From positions 1-64,000 of the forward strand of contig JAUIJH010000007.1 in NCBI GenBank assembly GCA_030431335.1: DNA of 64,000 nucleotides, read 5' to 3'. Below, piece by piece: positions 57,221 to 64,000 of this stretch (positions are counted from its first letter, which is position 1; each line of letters opens with the position of its first letter). The DNA is from Alphaproteobacteria bacterium (GTDB lineage: Bacteria; Pseudomonadota; Alphaproteobacteria; Rhizobiales; Amorphaceae). The notes under the pieces are model-generated. The model saw nothing but the letters and a program-made list of their open reading frames with translations, was not told where the DNA came from and made no database searches. The translations under genes were made by a program, and so were the position numbers.

Positions 57221-57366
57221 CACGTCCTCGTCGGTGGCGGCTCTGTGCCCAGAGCGGTGCACGGCCGCCCGCCAAGGCACAATCCCAAATGAACAGCAAT
57301 TTAAAGCGGGGTTCATCCGCTTGTTGCTACGTCGTAGCCACGCAACCCAACGAAAGGTTTAAGAAA

Positions 57367-57864
57367 ATGATCTGGAAGAGCGCCGCCGTCGCCGTGATCT
57401 TGGCCACGCTGCCCGCCGCTGCCGACACGCTGGGTTCCTCGGCACGCTTCGCGCCCACGGGATCCCCCGCGCGGTCCGAGGTGATCGAGGTGCAGAACGT
57501 GCTGCCGCGCGAAGAACTGCGCGAACGCCTGGGAGAGCAGCGCGAGCGGGCCAAGGATCTGGAGGCACAGCTTCTCCTCACCCGCCAGGAGCGCGACCGG
57601 CTCGCCAGCCAGGTCGAGCGGCTGCGCGAGGGGCGGCCGGAAAAGAACGCCGAAATTCGCGAGATGCGGCAGGAGATCCGCGCGCTGCGCCAGGCCATGA
57701 TCGATCTGGAGGCGGCCAACGACCGCAAGGATCTGCGCATCGCGGAGTTGCGCGAGCGGCTCGACAATCGCAACGTGCAGGTCGAGGAGCTGCGGGCCGC
57801 CAATGAAGTGTTGCGGGCCCAGCTCGCGGCCGTGCGAGAGGCGATCGCCCCCGCCAAACGATGA
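57367..57864 (+). CDS. Secreted or periplasmic coiled-coil protein, unknown function
   Basis: A 165-residue protein. Residues 1-19 are a signal peptide (MIWKSAAVAVILATLPAAA). From about residue 48 to 160 it is one long charged helix of Leu/Glu/Arg heptads (LREELRERL-like spacing: ELRERLGEQRERAKDLEAQL and RDRLASQVERLREG). No enzymatic motif. It could be a periplasmic coiled-coil scaffold or envelope stress protein. The ATG at 57367 was chosen over an upstream frame because it begins the signal peptide and AAAGG lies nearby. Divergent from the GMC gene; followed after 18 bases by the VIT1 gene. Confidence 0.72.
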   Translation: MIWKSAAVAVILATLPAAADTLGSSARFAPTGSPARSEVIEVQNVLPREELRERLGEQRERAKDLEAQLLLTRQERDRLASQVERLREGRPEKNAEIREMRQEIRALRQAMIDLEAANDRKDLRIAELRERLDNRNVQVEELRAANEVLRAQLAAVREAIAPAKR

Positions 57865-57882
57865 ACCAGGGAGGGCGCGCGC

Positions 57883-58575
57883 GTGCATATCAGCCGTGAG
57901 GTGCACAAGGTCGACCGGATCAGCTGGCTGCGCGCCGCGGTCCTGGGGGCCAACGACGGTCTGGTGTCCACCGCGAGCCTTGTCGTGGGGGTCGCTTCGG
58001 CCGGCTCCGGCGCGCGCGAAATCCTTGTCGCGGGCGTCGCGGGGCTGAGCGCCGGCGCGATGTCGATGGCGGCGGGGGAGTACGTCTCGGTGTCCTCGCA
58101 GGCGGACGCTGAGCTCGCGGAGGCGGATCTGGAGCGCCGCGAGCTCGCCGCCGAGCCGGAAGGCGAACTGGAGGAACTGGCCGAGATCTATGTCGGGCGC
58201 GGCCTCGACCCGGGCCTCGCGACGCGTGTCGCCGAGCAGCTGACCGAACGCGATGCGTTGGGCGCCCATCTGCGCGACGAGCTCGGCATCACCGATGCGG
58301 GTCGTGCGAGGCCGCTGCAGGCGGCGATCGTCTCGGCGCTGTGCTTTTCGGTGGGGGCGTTGCCGCCGATCGTGGTGGCGATGGTCGCGCCGCACGAGGC
58401 GGCGCGCCTCGTGGTGATGGTCGTTTCGCTGGTGGCGCTGGCGGTCCTGGGGGCGCTGGGCGCCTGGGCGGGGGGCGCGCCGCTCGGCAAGGGTGCCTTG
58501 CGGGTGTGCCTGTGGGGCGCGCTGGCGATGGCGGCCACCGCGGCTGTCGGCTCGCTGTTCGGGCTGGCGCTCTAG
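57883..58575 (+). CDS. VIT1/CCC1-family Fe2+/Mn2+ transporter
   Basis: A 230-residue membrane protein of the vacuolar iron transporter family. The first helices carry LRAAVLGANDGLVSTASLVVG near 16-36 and AGLSAGAMSMAAGEYVSVSSQADAE near 53-77, the metal-pathway helices. A charged cytoplasmic insert (about 78-140), rich in Glu, gives the metal-sensing domain, followed by three more helices. Likely exports Fe(II) or Mn(II) into the periplasm to limit toxicity. GTG start with GGAGGG ten bases before. Expression may depend on the coiled-coil gene just upstream. Confidence 0.88.
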   Translation: MHISREVHKVDRISWLRAAVLGANDGLVSTASLVVGVASAGSGAREILVAGVAGLSAGAMSMAAGEYVSVSSQADAELAEADLERRELAAEPEGELEELAEIYVGRGLDPGLATRVAEQLTERDALGAHLRDELGITDAGRARPLQAAIVSALCFSVGALPPIVVAMVAPHEAARLVVMVVSLVALAVLGALGAWAGGAPLGKGALRVCLWGALAMAATAAVGSLFGLAL

Positions 58576-58770
58576 TCCCGAGCGCCCGACTGCCTCGACC
58601 GAGCCCTGCGCGCGCGGCCTTCGGGGCGTTTGAGCCTTCTCCGCGGCGGCCACACGGCAGTCTCGCACCGCATAAACCCTTGCTCGGTCGACCGAATCGG
58701 TTACCCCGGCCGTGTCTGAGGTTGGCATGAAGCCGCCGTTTGCGGTCTGCGCGGCGGGATCGGAGGGGCA

Positions 58771-59464
58771 ATGGCGGTGACGGCCGCGGAACCGGCGCGA
58801 AAGAATCCCGTCCTGGCAGGGTCCGTCGGCGGCGTCGTCGAGTGGTACGATTTTGCCATCTACGGCGTGCTGGCGCCGATTCTCGGAAAGCTGTTTTTCC
58901 CGTCTGACGATCCCTTCACTTCGCTGCTTGCGGCATTCGGAGTCTTTGCCGTCGGCTACGCGGCCCGTCCGGTGGGGGCGCTGCTGTTCGGCTATCTCGG
59001 CGACCGGGTGGGGCGGCGCAACGCGCTGCTCGCCTCCATCGTCATGATGGGGGTCTGCACCACGCTGATGGCGATGCTGCCGACCTGCGGCCAGATCGGC
59101 GTCGCCGCGCCCGTGCTGTTGACGCTACTGAGGGTGCTGCAGGGGCTGTCGGTGGGCGGCGAGTTCTCCGGCTCCAGCGTCTATCTCGCCGAACATGCGC
59201 CGCCGGCGCGGCGCGGCCTCATCACCTCCTTCACCGAGTGCGCGACCGTGGGAGATCTTTCCAGCGCGCGTTCGCTGCACGGGCGCGGCGGTCGGCTACA
59301 ACGTCTGCCTGGGTCTCCTCGGCGGCACGGCGCCGATCCTCGCGACATGGCTGGTGGCGGCCACCGGCGATCCGCTGTCGCCGGCCTGGTATCTGACCGC
59401 GAGCGCCGCGATCCTCCTCGTCTCGACCGTGTTTTTGCGCGAGCGGGCCGGCGAGCCCATCTGA
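58771..59464 (+). pseudogene. MHS-family (KgtP/ProP-like) transporter, internally deleted
   Basis: Remnant of a metabolite:H+ symporter of the major facilitator superfamily. The first frame (58771 to about 59250) encodes helices 1-4/5: VEWYDFAIYGVLAPILG, FGYLGDRVGRRNALL and LQGLSVGGEFSGSSVYLAEHAP, ending in TSFTECATVG. At about 59250 homology jumps by a +1 frame shift to EIFPARVRCTGAAVGYNVCLG and TAPILATWL, the part before helices 11-12, and stops at 59464. About 200 of the expected 430 residues are missing, so no working carrier can be made. Such carriers import organic acids such as 2-oxoglutarate. TRAP system 2 may have replaced it. Confidence 0.82.
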
Positions 59465-59495
59465 GCCGCCGGCCGCGACCTGCCCGACCTGCGCC

Positions 59496-60800
59496 TCAGC
59501 CGATGAAGCGCGGCATCAGCCAGCGGGGCAAGGCGAGGATCGCGTCCGGAAAGACAATGATGAAGAGCAGCACGGCCAGCATCGCCCCGAGAATGACGGC
59601 GACGTCGCGCAGCGCCTCCACCATCTTGATCTCGCCGATGGCGCTCGCGATCAGCAGGCACAGCCCGTAGGGCGGGGTGACGAGGCCGAAGGCGAGCGAC
59701 ACGACGCCGATGATGGCGAAGTGGATCGGGTGCATTCCCACCTCCTGCGCCACCGGAAACAGCACGGTGCCGAGGATGATGATCGCCGGGATGGCGTCGA
59801 TGAACATGCCGACGAAGAGGAAGGCGAGGGCGATGAGGATGCCGGTCTCGGTGAGCCCGGCGCCCCAGCTGGCCATTTCGTCCACCAGCGCCTGCGGGAT
59901 CTTGAAGTAGGCGAGGATCCAGCCGAACGCGGAGGCGGTGCCGATGCAAAACAGCGAGATGGCGGCGAAACGTGCCGATTCGTGCAGCACCTTCGGCAGG
60001 CTGCGCGGGGTGATGGTACGGTAGACCACCATGCCCAGGACCAGCGAATAGATCACCGCGACGACCGAGGCTTCCGTCGGCGTGAACATTCCGCCCACGA
60101 TGCCGCCGATGATGATGGCCGGCGTGGCGAGCGGCAGCAGCGCGGCCCCGAGTGCCCGCACGAACTGGCCCGCCGTTGCGCGCGGATAGACCGGATAGCC
60201 GCGCCGCACGGCGTAGATGTAGACGACGGCCATCATGGAGGCGGCGATGAGGATGCCCGGCAGCACGCCGGCGAGGAAGAGCCCGCCGATGGAGACCGAC
60301 ATCAGCCCGCCCCACACCACCATCAGGATCGAGGGCGGGATGATCACCCCCATCACCGAGGAGCACGCGGTGACGGCAACGGCGAAGCGCGTGTCGTAGC
60401 CCTCCTTCTTCATCTGCGGGATGAGGAGGGAGCCGATGCCCGCCGCGTCCGCCGTGGAGGAGCCCGAAATGCCGGCGAACAGCATCGACACCACGACGTT
60501 GACGTGGCCGAGCCCGCCCGGCAGATGCCCGACGGCCGTGCGCGACAGGTCGATGAGGCGCTGGGTGATGCCGGCCGAGTTCATGAGGTTGGCCGCCAGC
60601 AGGAAGAACGGCACGGCCAGGAGCACGAACGAGTTGTAGGACTTGAACATCTGGTCGAACAGCAGGCTGGGCGTCAGCCGGTCGGATATGAAGAAGACCG
60701 GCACGCACGCCAGCCCCAGCGCGAACGCCACCGGGACGCGCACGATGACCAGCACCGCGAAGACGCCGAACAGAAGCAATGCGACTTCAGCGGGGGACAT
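59496..60800 (-). CDS. TRAP transporter system 2, large permease (DctM)
   Basis: A 434-residue polytopic permease of the DctM type. Signature parts: VPVAFALGLACV, FAGISGSSTADAAGIGSLLIPQM near 92-114, VMGVIIPPSILMVVWGG near 135-151 and TPTEASVVAV near 235. The ATG at 60798-60800 has AAGGAG eight bases upstream; a longer in-frame start is not needed. Unusually, it is separated from its DctQ partner by over 300 bases, while these genes are normally adjacent. Converges on the broken MHS gene. Confidence 0.93.
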   Translation of the reverse strand: MSPAEVALLLFGVFAVLVIVRVPVAFALGLACVPVFFISDRLTPSLLFDQMFKSYNSFVLLAVPFFLLAANLMNSAGITQRLIDLSRTAVGHLPGGLGHVNVVVSMLFAGISGSSTADAAGIGSLLIPQMKKEGYDTRFAVAVTACSSVMGVIIPPSILMVVWGGLMSVSIGGLFLAGVLPGILIAASMMAVVYIYAVRRGYPVYPRATAGQFVRALGAALLPLATPAIIIGGIVGGMFTPTEASVVAVIYSLVLGMVVYRTITPRSLPKVLHESARFAAISLFCIGTASAFGWILAYFKIPQALVDEMASWGAGLTETGILIALAFLFVGMFIDAIPAIIILGTVLFPVAQEVGMHPIHFAIIGVVSLAFGLVTPPYGLCLLIASAIGEIKMVEALRDVAVILGAMLAVLLFIIVFPDAILALPRWLMPRFIG

Positions 60801-61112
60801 CGGTGTACTCCTTGGGACGGATCGAAGGGCCGAGGACGTTCGGACGGCGCGCCGCGCCGACATCGTTGTTCAGATGGGCGAGGGGCGTTCCCCCCTCGCG
60901 CTCCCCCCGCCTCGCCGGCGGGCAGGGGTCCAATCCCTGTTTGCCCTGCGGGCGGGATTGGATCCCCGCCTCGATGCTGGGCCGGATCGCGGCCGCGTCA
61001 ACGGGGCCGGGCTGCGCCCCCGTCCTCGCCATGCTCGCTGCGCTGCGCGTGGCTGCGGGCGGCCCATTGACCCGGCCGCGATCCTCGTCTGCGCGCGTGC
61101 CGGGGGCGCGCG
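60801..61112 (-). other. Structured 312-base intergenic region inside the TRAP 2 operon
   Basis: No gene is supported here. The region is very GC-rich and holds a long hairpin: GGGGTCCAATCCC (60925-60937) faces GGGATTGGATCCCC (60954-60967) with a single bulge, and its loop holds an inner GCCC-TGC-GGGC stem. It looks like an inserted REP-like or degenerate mobile element between dctQ and dctM genes. It may lower DctM expression. Confidence 0.55.
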
Positions 61113-61643
61113 TCACAGCGCGCCTTCCGCGTGCGGGTGGTCTTGCTCGGCCTCGGCGAGGGGGATGTTGCCCATGGCGATGAAGCGCATGTCGCGGGCC
61201 AGCTTTTCGATCAGGAACAGCGTCCACACCAGGCCGGCCAGCGGCCAGGCGATGTAGATCGTCACCATCGGCAGCTCGGCGATCTCCGAGGTCTGCATCA
61301 GGCCCTGGTTCACGAATGGACGACCGTACCACATGAAGGCGAGGGCGAGCGCCAGCATCGCAACGTGGCGCACCAGCTTGGCGAGCCCCGCGCCGCGGGC
61401 GGTGGTGGGCGGCGGCAGGAGGTCCACATCGAAGTGGGTGTCGTCGCGCACGGCGATCATCGAACCCACCATGATGACCCAGATGAAGCAGAAGCGCGCC
61501 ACCTCCTCGGTCCAGATGTAGCGCGGCACGATGCCGGTGTAGCGCGACAGCACCTGCATGGTCACCGGCACCACCAGCGCGGCCAGCAGCAGCGTGATCG
61601 CGACCTTGAGGACGGCTTGGAGAAGGTCCAGGGCTTTGGTCAT
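61113..61643 (-). CDS. TRAP transporter system 2, small permease (DctQ)
   Basis: A 176-residue four-helix DctQ protein. Helix 1 is at about 12-32 (VAITLLLAALVVPVTMQVLS). YIWTEEVARFCFIWVIMVGSMIAV near 42-65 is the usual W-x-E-E-x-x-R-F signature. Two more helices follow, and the C terminus is acidic and hydrophilic. It sits 54 bases after the binding-protein gene across a hairpin and before the structured spacer that separates it from DctM. Confidence 0.9.
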   Translation of the reverse strand: MTKALDLLQAVLKVAITLLLAALVVPVTMQVLSRYTGIVPRYIWTEEVARFCFIWVIMVGSMIAVRDDTHFDVDLLPPPTTARGAGLAKLVRHVAMLALALAFMWYGRPFVNQGLMQTSEIAELPMVTIYIAWPLAGLVWTLFLIEKLARDMRFIAMGNIPLAEAEQDHPHAEGAL

Positions 61644-61662
61644 GGGACTGGAGCCGGGGAAG

Positions 61663-61686
61663 GGCGGACGGCCGGAGCCGCCCGCC
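61663..61686 (-). promoter_or_regulatory. Intercistronic hairpin after the TRAP 2 binding-protein gene
   Basis: A 10-bp stem with one A-C mismatch (61663-61672 with 61677-61686) and loop CGGA lies between the DctP stop and the DctQ start. Its position parallels the hairpin after the ABC binding protein at 8967, which suggests the same differential-expression role. Confidence 0.5.
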
Positions 61687-61697
61687 GCTCGCCGTGG

Positions 61698-62690
61698 CTA
61701 CTGGATCGCGTTGATCTTATCCAGCGTCTCGGTGGCGCCCAGTTCTTCCGCGTAGGCGCGCTTCACCGGCTCGGCCAGCTCCAGGAGCTTGGCGCGGTCG
61801 GCGAACTCGTGCGTCGTCAGGAGGCCTTGCGCCTCCATCGCGGCGAGCTTCTCGGAGTCCTGCGAGGACTCCAGTTCCCGGCCGAACTTGCCCGCCTCGC
61901 TGCCCGCCTGGCGGATGCACGCCTGCAGGTCTTCAGGAAGGTTGCGCATCGTCTTGCCGGCGAAGCCGATGGGACGCACCGTGATGGCGTGCTGGGTCTT
62001 GGAGATGTGCGGACCCACTTCGTAGAACTTCATCTGCTCGATGCCGGCGGCCTCGTTCTCGGCCGCGTCGATCACGCCGGTCTGGATCGCGTTGTAGACC
62101 TCGTCATAGGCGATGACGGACGGTGCCGCCTTGATCGCCTCGACGATCCGCGTCTGGATCGGAGCGCCCATGACCCGCATCGGCAGGCCTTCCAGGTCGG
62201 CCATCTTCTCAACCGGCTTGTTGACGATGAGATTGCGCGTGCCGCCGCCGGCATAGCCGATCAGCTCCACGTCGGCCCGCTTGGACACGTCCTCCGCGAT
62301 GGGGTCGAGGCCGCCCTGGTCGAGCACCTTGTTCCAGTGGTCGACGTCGCGGAACAGGAACGGCATGTCCATCAAGGGTGCCATCTTGGAGTAGGTCGAC
62401 ATGTGCGAGGGCGACACGATGGCATAGTCGACCGACACGCCCTGGGACATGAAGTTGAAGTAGTCCTTCTCCAGGCCCAGCTCGGAGTTCTTGTGCAGGA
62501 CGAAGGTGACGTCGCCGTCGTAGCAGTCGCCGACCAACTCCTCGAATTTCACCAGCGCCTTGGTGAAGGCGTGATCGTCGCCGAATTGCGACGCGCCGTG
62601 CAGTTCGACGGCCGCGGCCGCTCCCGTCATAGCGAAGGCAATGGCAGTTGCGGCGGCAGCTGACGCTGCCGTCTTGTTTAGCTTCCTCAC
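61698..62690 (-). CDS. TRAP transporter system 2, periplasmic binding protein (DctP)
   Basis: A 330-residue DctP-family binding protein with a signal peptide to about residue 27 (ending TGAAAA-V). Features include FGDDHAFTKALVKFEELV at the start, MDMPFLFRDVDHWNKVL near 120, LPMRVMGAPIQTRIVEAI near 175 with the ligand-carboxylate arginine, and DEVYNAIQTGVIDAAENE near 205. No ATG fits, but a GTG at 62688-62690 has GGGAGG five bases upstream, so I use it. Preceded by a 451-base gap shared with a divergent secreted protein. Confidence 0.9.
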   Translation of the reverse strand: MRKLNKTAASAAAATAIAFAMTGAAAAVELHGASQFGDDHAFTKALVKFEELVGDCYDGDVTFVLHKNSELGLEKDYFNFMSQGVSVDYAIVSPSHMSTYSKMAPLMDMPFLFRDVDHWNKVLDQGGLDPIAEDVSKRADVELIGYAGGGTRNLIVNKPVEKMADLEGLPMRVMGAPIQTRIVEAIKAAPSVIAYDEVYNAIQTGVIDAAENEAAGIEQMKFYEVGPHISKTQHAITVRPIGFAGKTMRNLPEDLQACIRQAGSEAGKFGRELESSQDSEKLAAMEAQGLLTTHEFADRAKLLELAEPVKRAYAEELGATETLDKINAIQ

Positions 62691-63141
62691 TCGGACCTCC
62701 CAGTGGTCTCCCTCCATTTTCGGAGGGCTTCGTTCGTTGGGCGAACATTCGCCGGCCGGGAGTATGCCGCCTCGACGCGGATCTTGGAAGCTGCCAGCGA
62801 AAGTTCGTGGTGGGCAAAACCGCAATGCATCGAAACCGGCACAACGCCTGGCTGTTACAGCCTTCGGTGGCCGCGCAGGGGCGCAAGGACCCTGAGGCGC
62901 AGCGTCGCGGTGCGGTTCGACTTACGTATGGTTGCGCCCCGCGCGGGGTGGGCGTTAAATCCGGTCATGCACTATATCGCCGGATCGGGTCGCGGCGCGT
63001 CCGGTGGTTTCGTGCGCCTGTGCGCAGGGTGGCGCGGCGGGAGAGCGAAGCGATGGCACGCCGGCGCAGCCCCTCTCGAGGCCCGTGAGCTCAAGGATTT
63101 CCTGATTTCACTCCGTCCCGTGACGAACCGGAGGACGCGCG
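62691..63141. other. 451-base divergent intergenic region
   Basis: No convincing gene. It lies between the TRAP 2 binding-protein gene (minus) and a secreted protein gene (plus), so both promoters should be here. The only structure noted is a short inverted repeat, TTCG-TTGGG-CGAA, at about 62733-62745. I see no clear -10/-35. Confidence 0.4.
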
Positions 63142-63909
63142 ATGAGGCAGAGTTGGCTGGGCGCGATCGCGGCGTGGTTCGTCGTCTGTTCGCTGGGAAC
63201 GGCCGTGGCGCAGGAACGCCCGTCTGCCGCGCAAGCCGAACTCCTCGAGCGCGTGGCGTTCCAGCAGCTGCGGGAGACGTGGTCGCGGTGCGGGTCCGGC
63301 TGGGCGATCGGCTACACCTTTCGCGACGGCTCGGGCGGGCTGCGTGAGATCGAGCCGAGCGGCGCGGACCTGGTGCCGGAGGTCGTGGCCCGGCCGCTGA
63401 CGTCGATCGACCGCGCCAATGGCTTCGACGTCAGGGCGCGGGTCGTGCTCCGCGGGGCCATGATGCGCGACTATGACGAGAGCGGCCGCATCGCGCCGAC
63501 CCATCGCGGCCGGTGGACGGACTGGCTGTCGACGCAGGTGCCGGTGCTGGTGCTGGAAGTCTCGCGGCGCGACGGCCAGTGGCTGCTGGACGAGCGGTTC
63601 TTCGCCATCTTGCAGGACGTCGAGGGGTTCGGCGGCCGGCTCTATCGGCCGCGCTGCGAGATCTTGCCGGCCGATGCCCCGGCGGGGGGCGGCGCCTCCG
63701 GCGGCCCGGTCCAGTGCCAGTCCAACGCGACGCTCTACGACTTCGTCGGAGGCCAATGCCTCAACGGCCGCCCGTGCCTGGGCCGCGATCCGCAGACGAT
63801 GCGCCTCGTCGACCATTGCGTCTCGCGCGGGCTCGACCCCATCAGCGGGCGCGTCGAGGAGCGCGTGGTGCCGCGCTGCGATTGCCGGCGCGGCGTGCTG
63901 ATCGATTGA
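63142..63909 (+). CDS. Secreted protein of unknown function
   Basis: A 255-residue protein not recognised. A signal peptide ends near residue 23 (LGAIAAWFVVCSLGTAVA-Q). The mature part shows IGYTFRDGSGGLREIEPSG and WLSTQVPVLVLEV, and a C-terminal third rich in cysteines (CEILPAD, CQSNATLYDF, CLNGRPCLG, DHCVSRG, CDCRRG), probably disulfide-bonded in the periplasm. Starts with GGAGGA upstream. No neighbour gives a clue to its role. Confidence 0.7.
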   Translation: MRQSWLGAIAAWFVVCSLGTAVAQERPSAAQAELLERVAFQQLRETWSRCGSGWAIGYTFRDGSGGLREIEPSGADLVPEVVARPLTSIDRANGFDVRARVVLRGAMMRDYDESGRIAPTHRGRWTDWLSTQVPVLVLEVSRRDGQWLLDERFFAILQDVEGFGGRLYRPRCEILPADAPAGGGASGGPVQCQSNATLYDFVGGQCLNGRPCLGRDPQTMRLVDHCVSRGLDPISGRVEERVVPRCDCRRGVLID

Positions 63910-63925
63910 AGGGACCCCGTTCGGC

Positions 63926-64000
63926 TCAGGCGAAAAAGTCCCTGTCCTCCTCGGCGAGGTGGGGGCGGGTGCGCTCCGCGTTCAGGCTCACGCCCATGCC
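63926..64000 (-). CDS. 3' end of a gene cut by the window edge
   Basis: On the minus strand an open frame runs in from the window edge and ends at a TGA (63926-63928), encoding 24 visible residues that end in HLAEEDRDFFA. It is too short to identify. It is convergent with the preceding secreted-protein gene at a distance of 16 bases, which fits a real gene end. Confidence 0.4.
   Translation of the reverse strand, partial: GMGVSLNAERTRPHLAEEDRDFFA

Noticed and set aside
58684-58695. Palindrome TCGGTCGACCGA upstream of the broken MHS gene
   Set aside because: Perfect but built of common GC-rich words, with no promoter elements near it and upstream of a dead gene; not enough for an operator call.
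62703-63347. Plus-strand open frame of 214 codons in the TRAP 2 upstream gap
   Set aside because: It overlaps the better-supported secreted-protein gene and shows basic low-complexity composition without a domain.

Overview
The window is high-GC DNA from an alphaproteobacterium, most likely a member of the Hyphomicrobiales (Rhizobiales). This rests on three things: the tpiA / ppiD-trpD-trpC-moaC-moeA-lexA neighbourhood, a GAAC-N7-GAAC LexA box of the alphaproteobacterial type, and an N-acetylglutaminylglutamine amide (NAGGN) osmolyte operon. Two tripartite TRAP uptake systems and one dipeptide-type ABC system point to a free-living, possibly saline or marine, scavenging heterotroph. The first ~1.25 kb looks foreign: a RING/zinc-ribbon membrane protein unlike alphaproteobacterial proteins sits next to a 5'-truncated mannonate dehydratase. 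This is either an assembly chimera or a recent insertion.

Layout. 1-1.25 kb: foreign-looking segment. 1.25-1.76 kb: 3' part of uxuA. 1.8-12.7 kb (minus strand): one long catabolic operon read from a GntR regulator through a DHDPS-family lyase, a five-domain oligopeptide-type ABC importer (binding protein, two permeases, fused double ATPase), two enolase-superfamily acid-sugar dehydratases and an SMP-30 lactonase. 12.9-18.7 kb: tex, tRNA-Pro, a DUF3830 protein, a TrmH-type methylase and a Uup-type ABC-F. 18.8-22 kb: a small Cas2/SinR-like protein and TRAP system 1. 22.2-28.5 kb: a polyprenyl-phosphate pentose cluster (HAD-UbiA fusion, DprE1-like oxidase, SMR-like carrier, class III aminotransferase, GT-C-like membrane protein). 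28.5-29.3 kb: an unknown protein made of two internal repeats. 29.4-35.5 kb: an operon of E1-alpha/E1-beta TPP dehydrogenase subunits, an Asp/Glu racemase-family protein, two SDRs and an acetolactate-synthase-like TPP enzyme. 35.57-35.9 kb: a 37/38-bp tandem repeat array abutting tRNA-Leu. 36.2-41 kb: the NAGGN operon. 41-46 kb: RNase D, an SDR and two M20 peptidases. 46-53 kb: tpiA, ppiD, trpD, a trpC-moaC gene fusion, moeA and lexA. 53-58.6 kb: a 2H RNA ligase, aspS, a GMC oxidoreductase, a coiled-coil secreted protein and a VIT1/CCC1 protein. 58.8-62.7 kb: a MHS transporter broken by an internal deletion, and TRAP system 2. 63.1-64 kb: a secreted unknown protein and the 3' end of a further gene.

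The most interesting points are listed here. (1) The 22-28 kb cluster has the steps of mycobacterial decaprenyl-phosphoryl-arabinose synthesis up to the 2-keto intermediate. Where the DprE2 reductase would be expected it carries an aminotransferase, an EmrE/ArnE-like carrier and a GT-C-like protein, so it may be an Arn-like pathway making a lipid-linked amino-pentose. (2) TrpC and MoaC are fused in one reading frame. (3) The repeat array carries hairpins whose arms covary between unit types. (4) The unknown protein at 28.5 kb is an internal duplication and is divergently transcribed from a novel-looking TPP operon across a perfect palindrome. All function calls come from reading motifs by eye; no database search was run.
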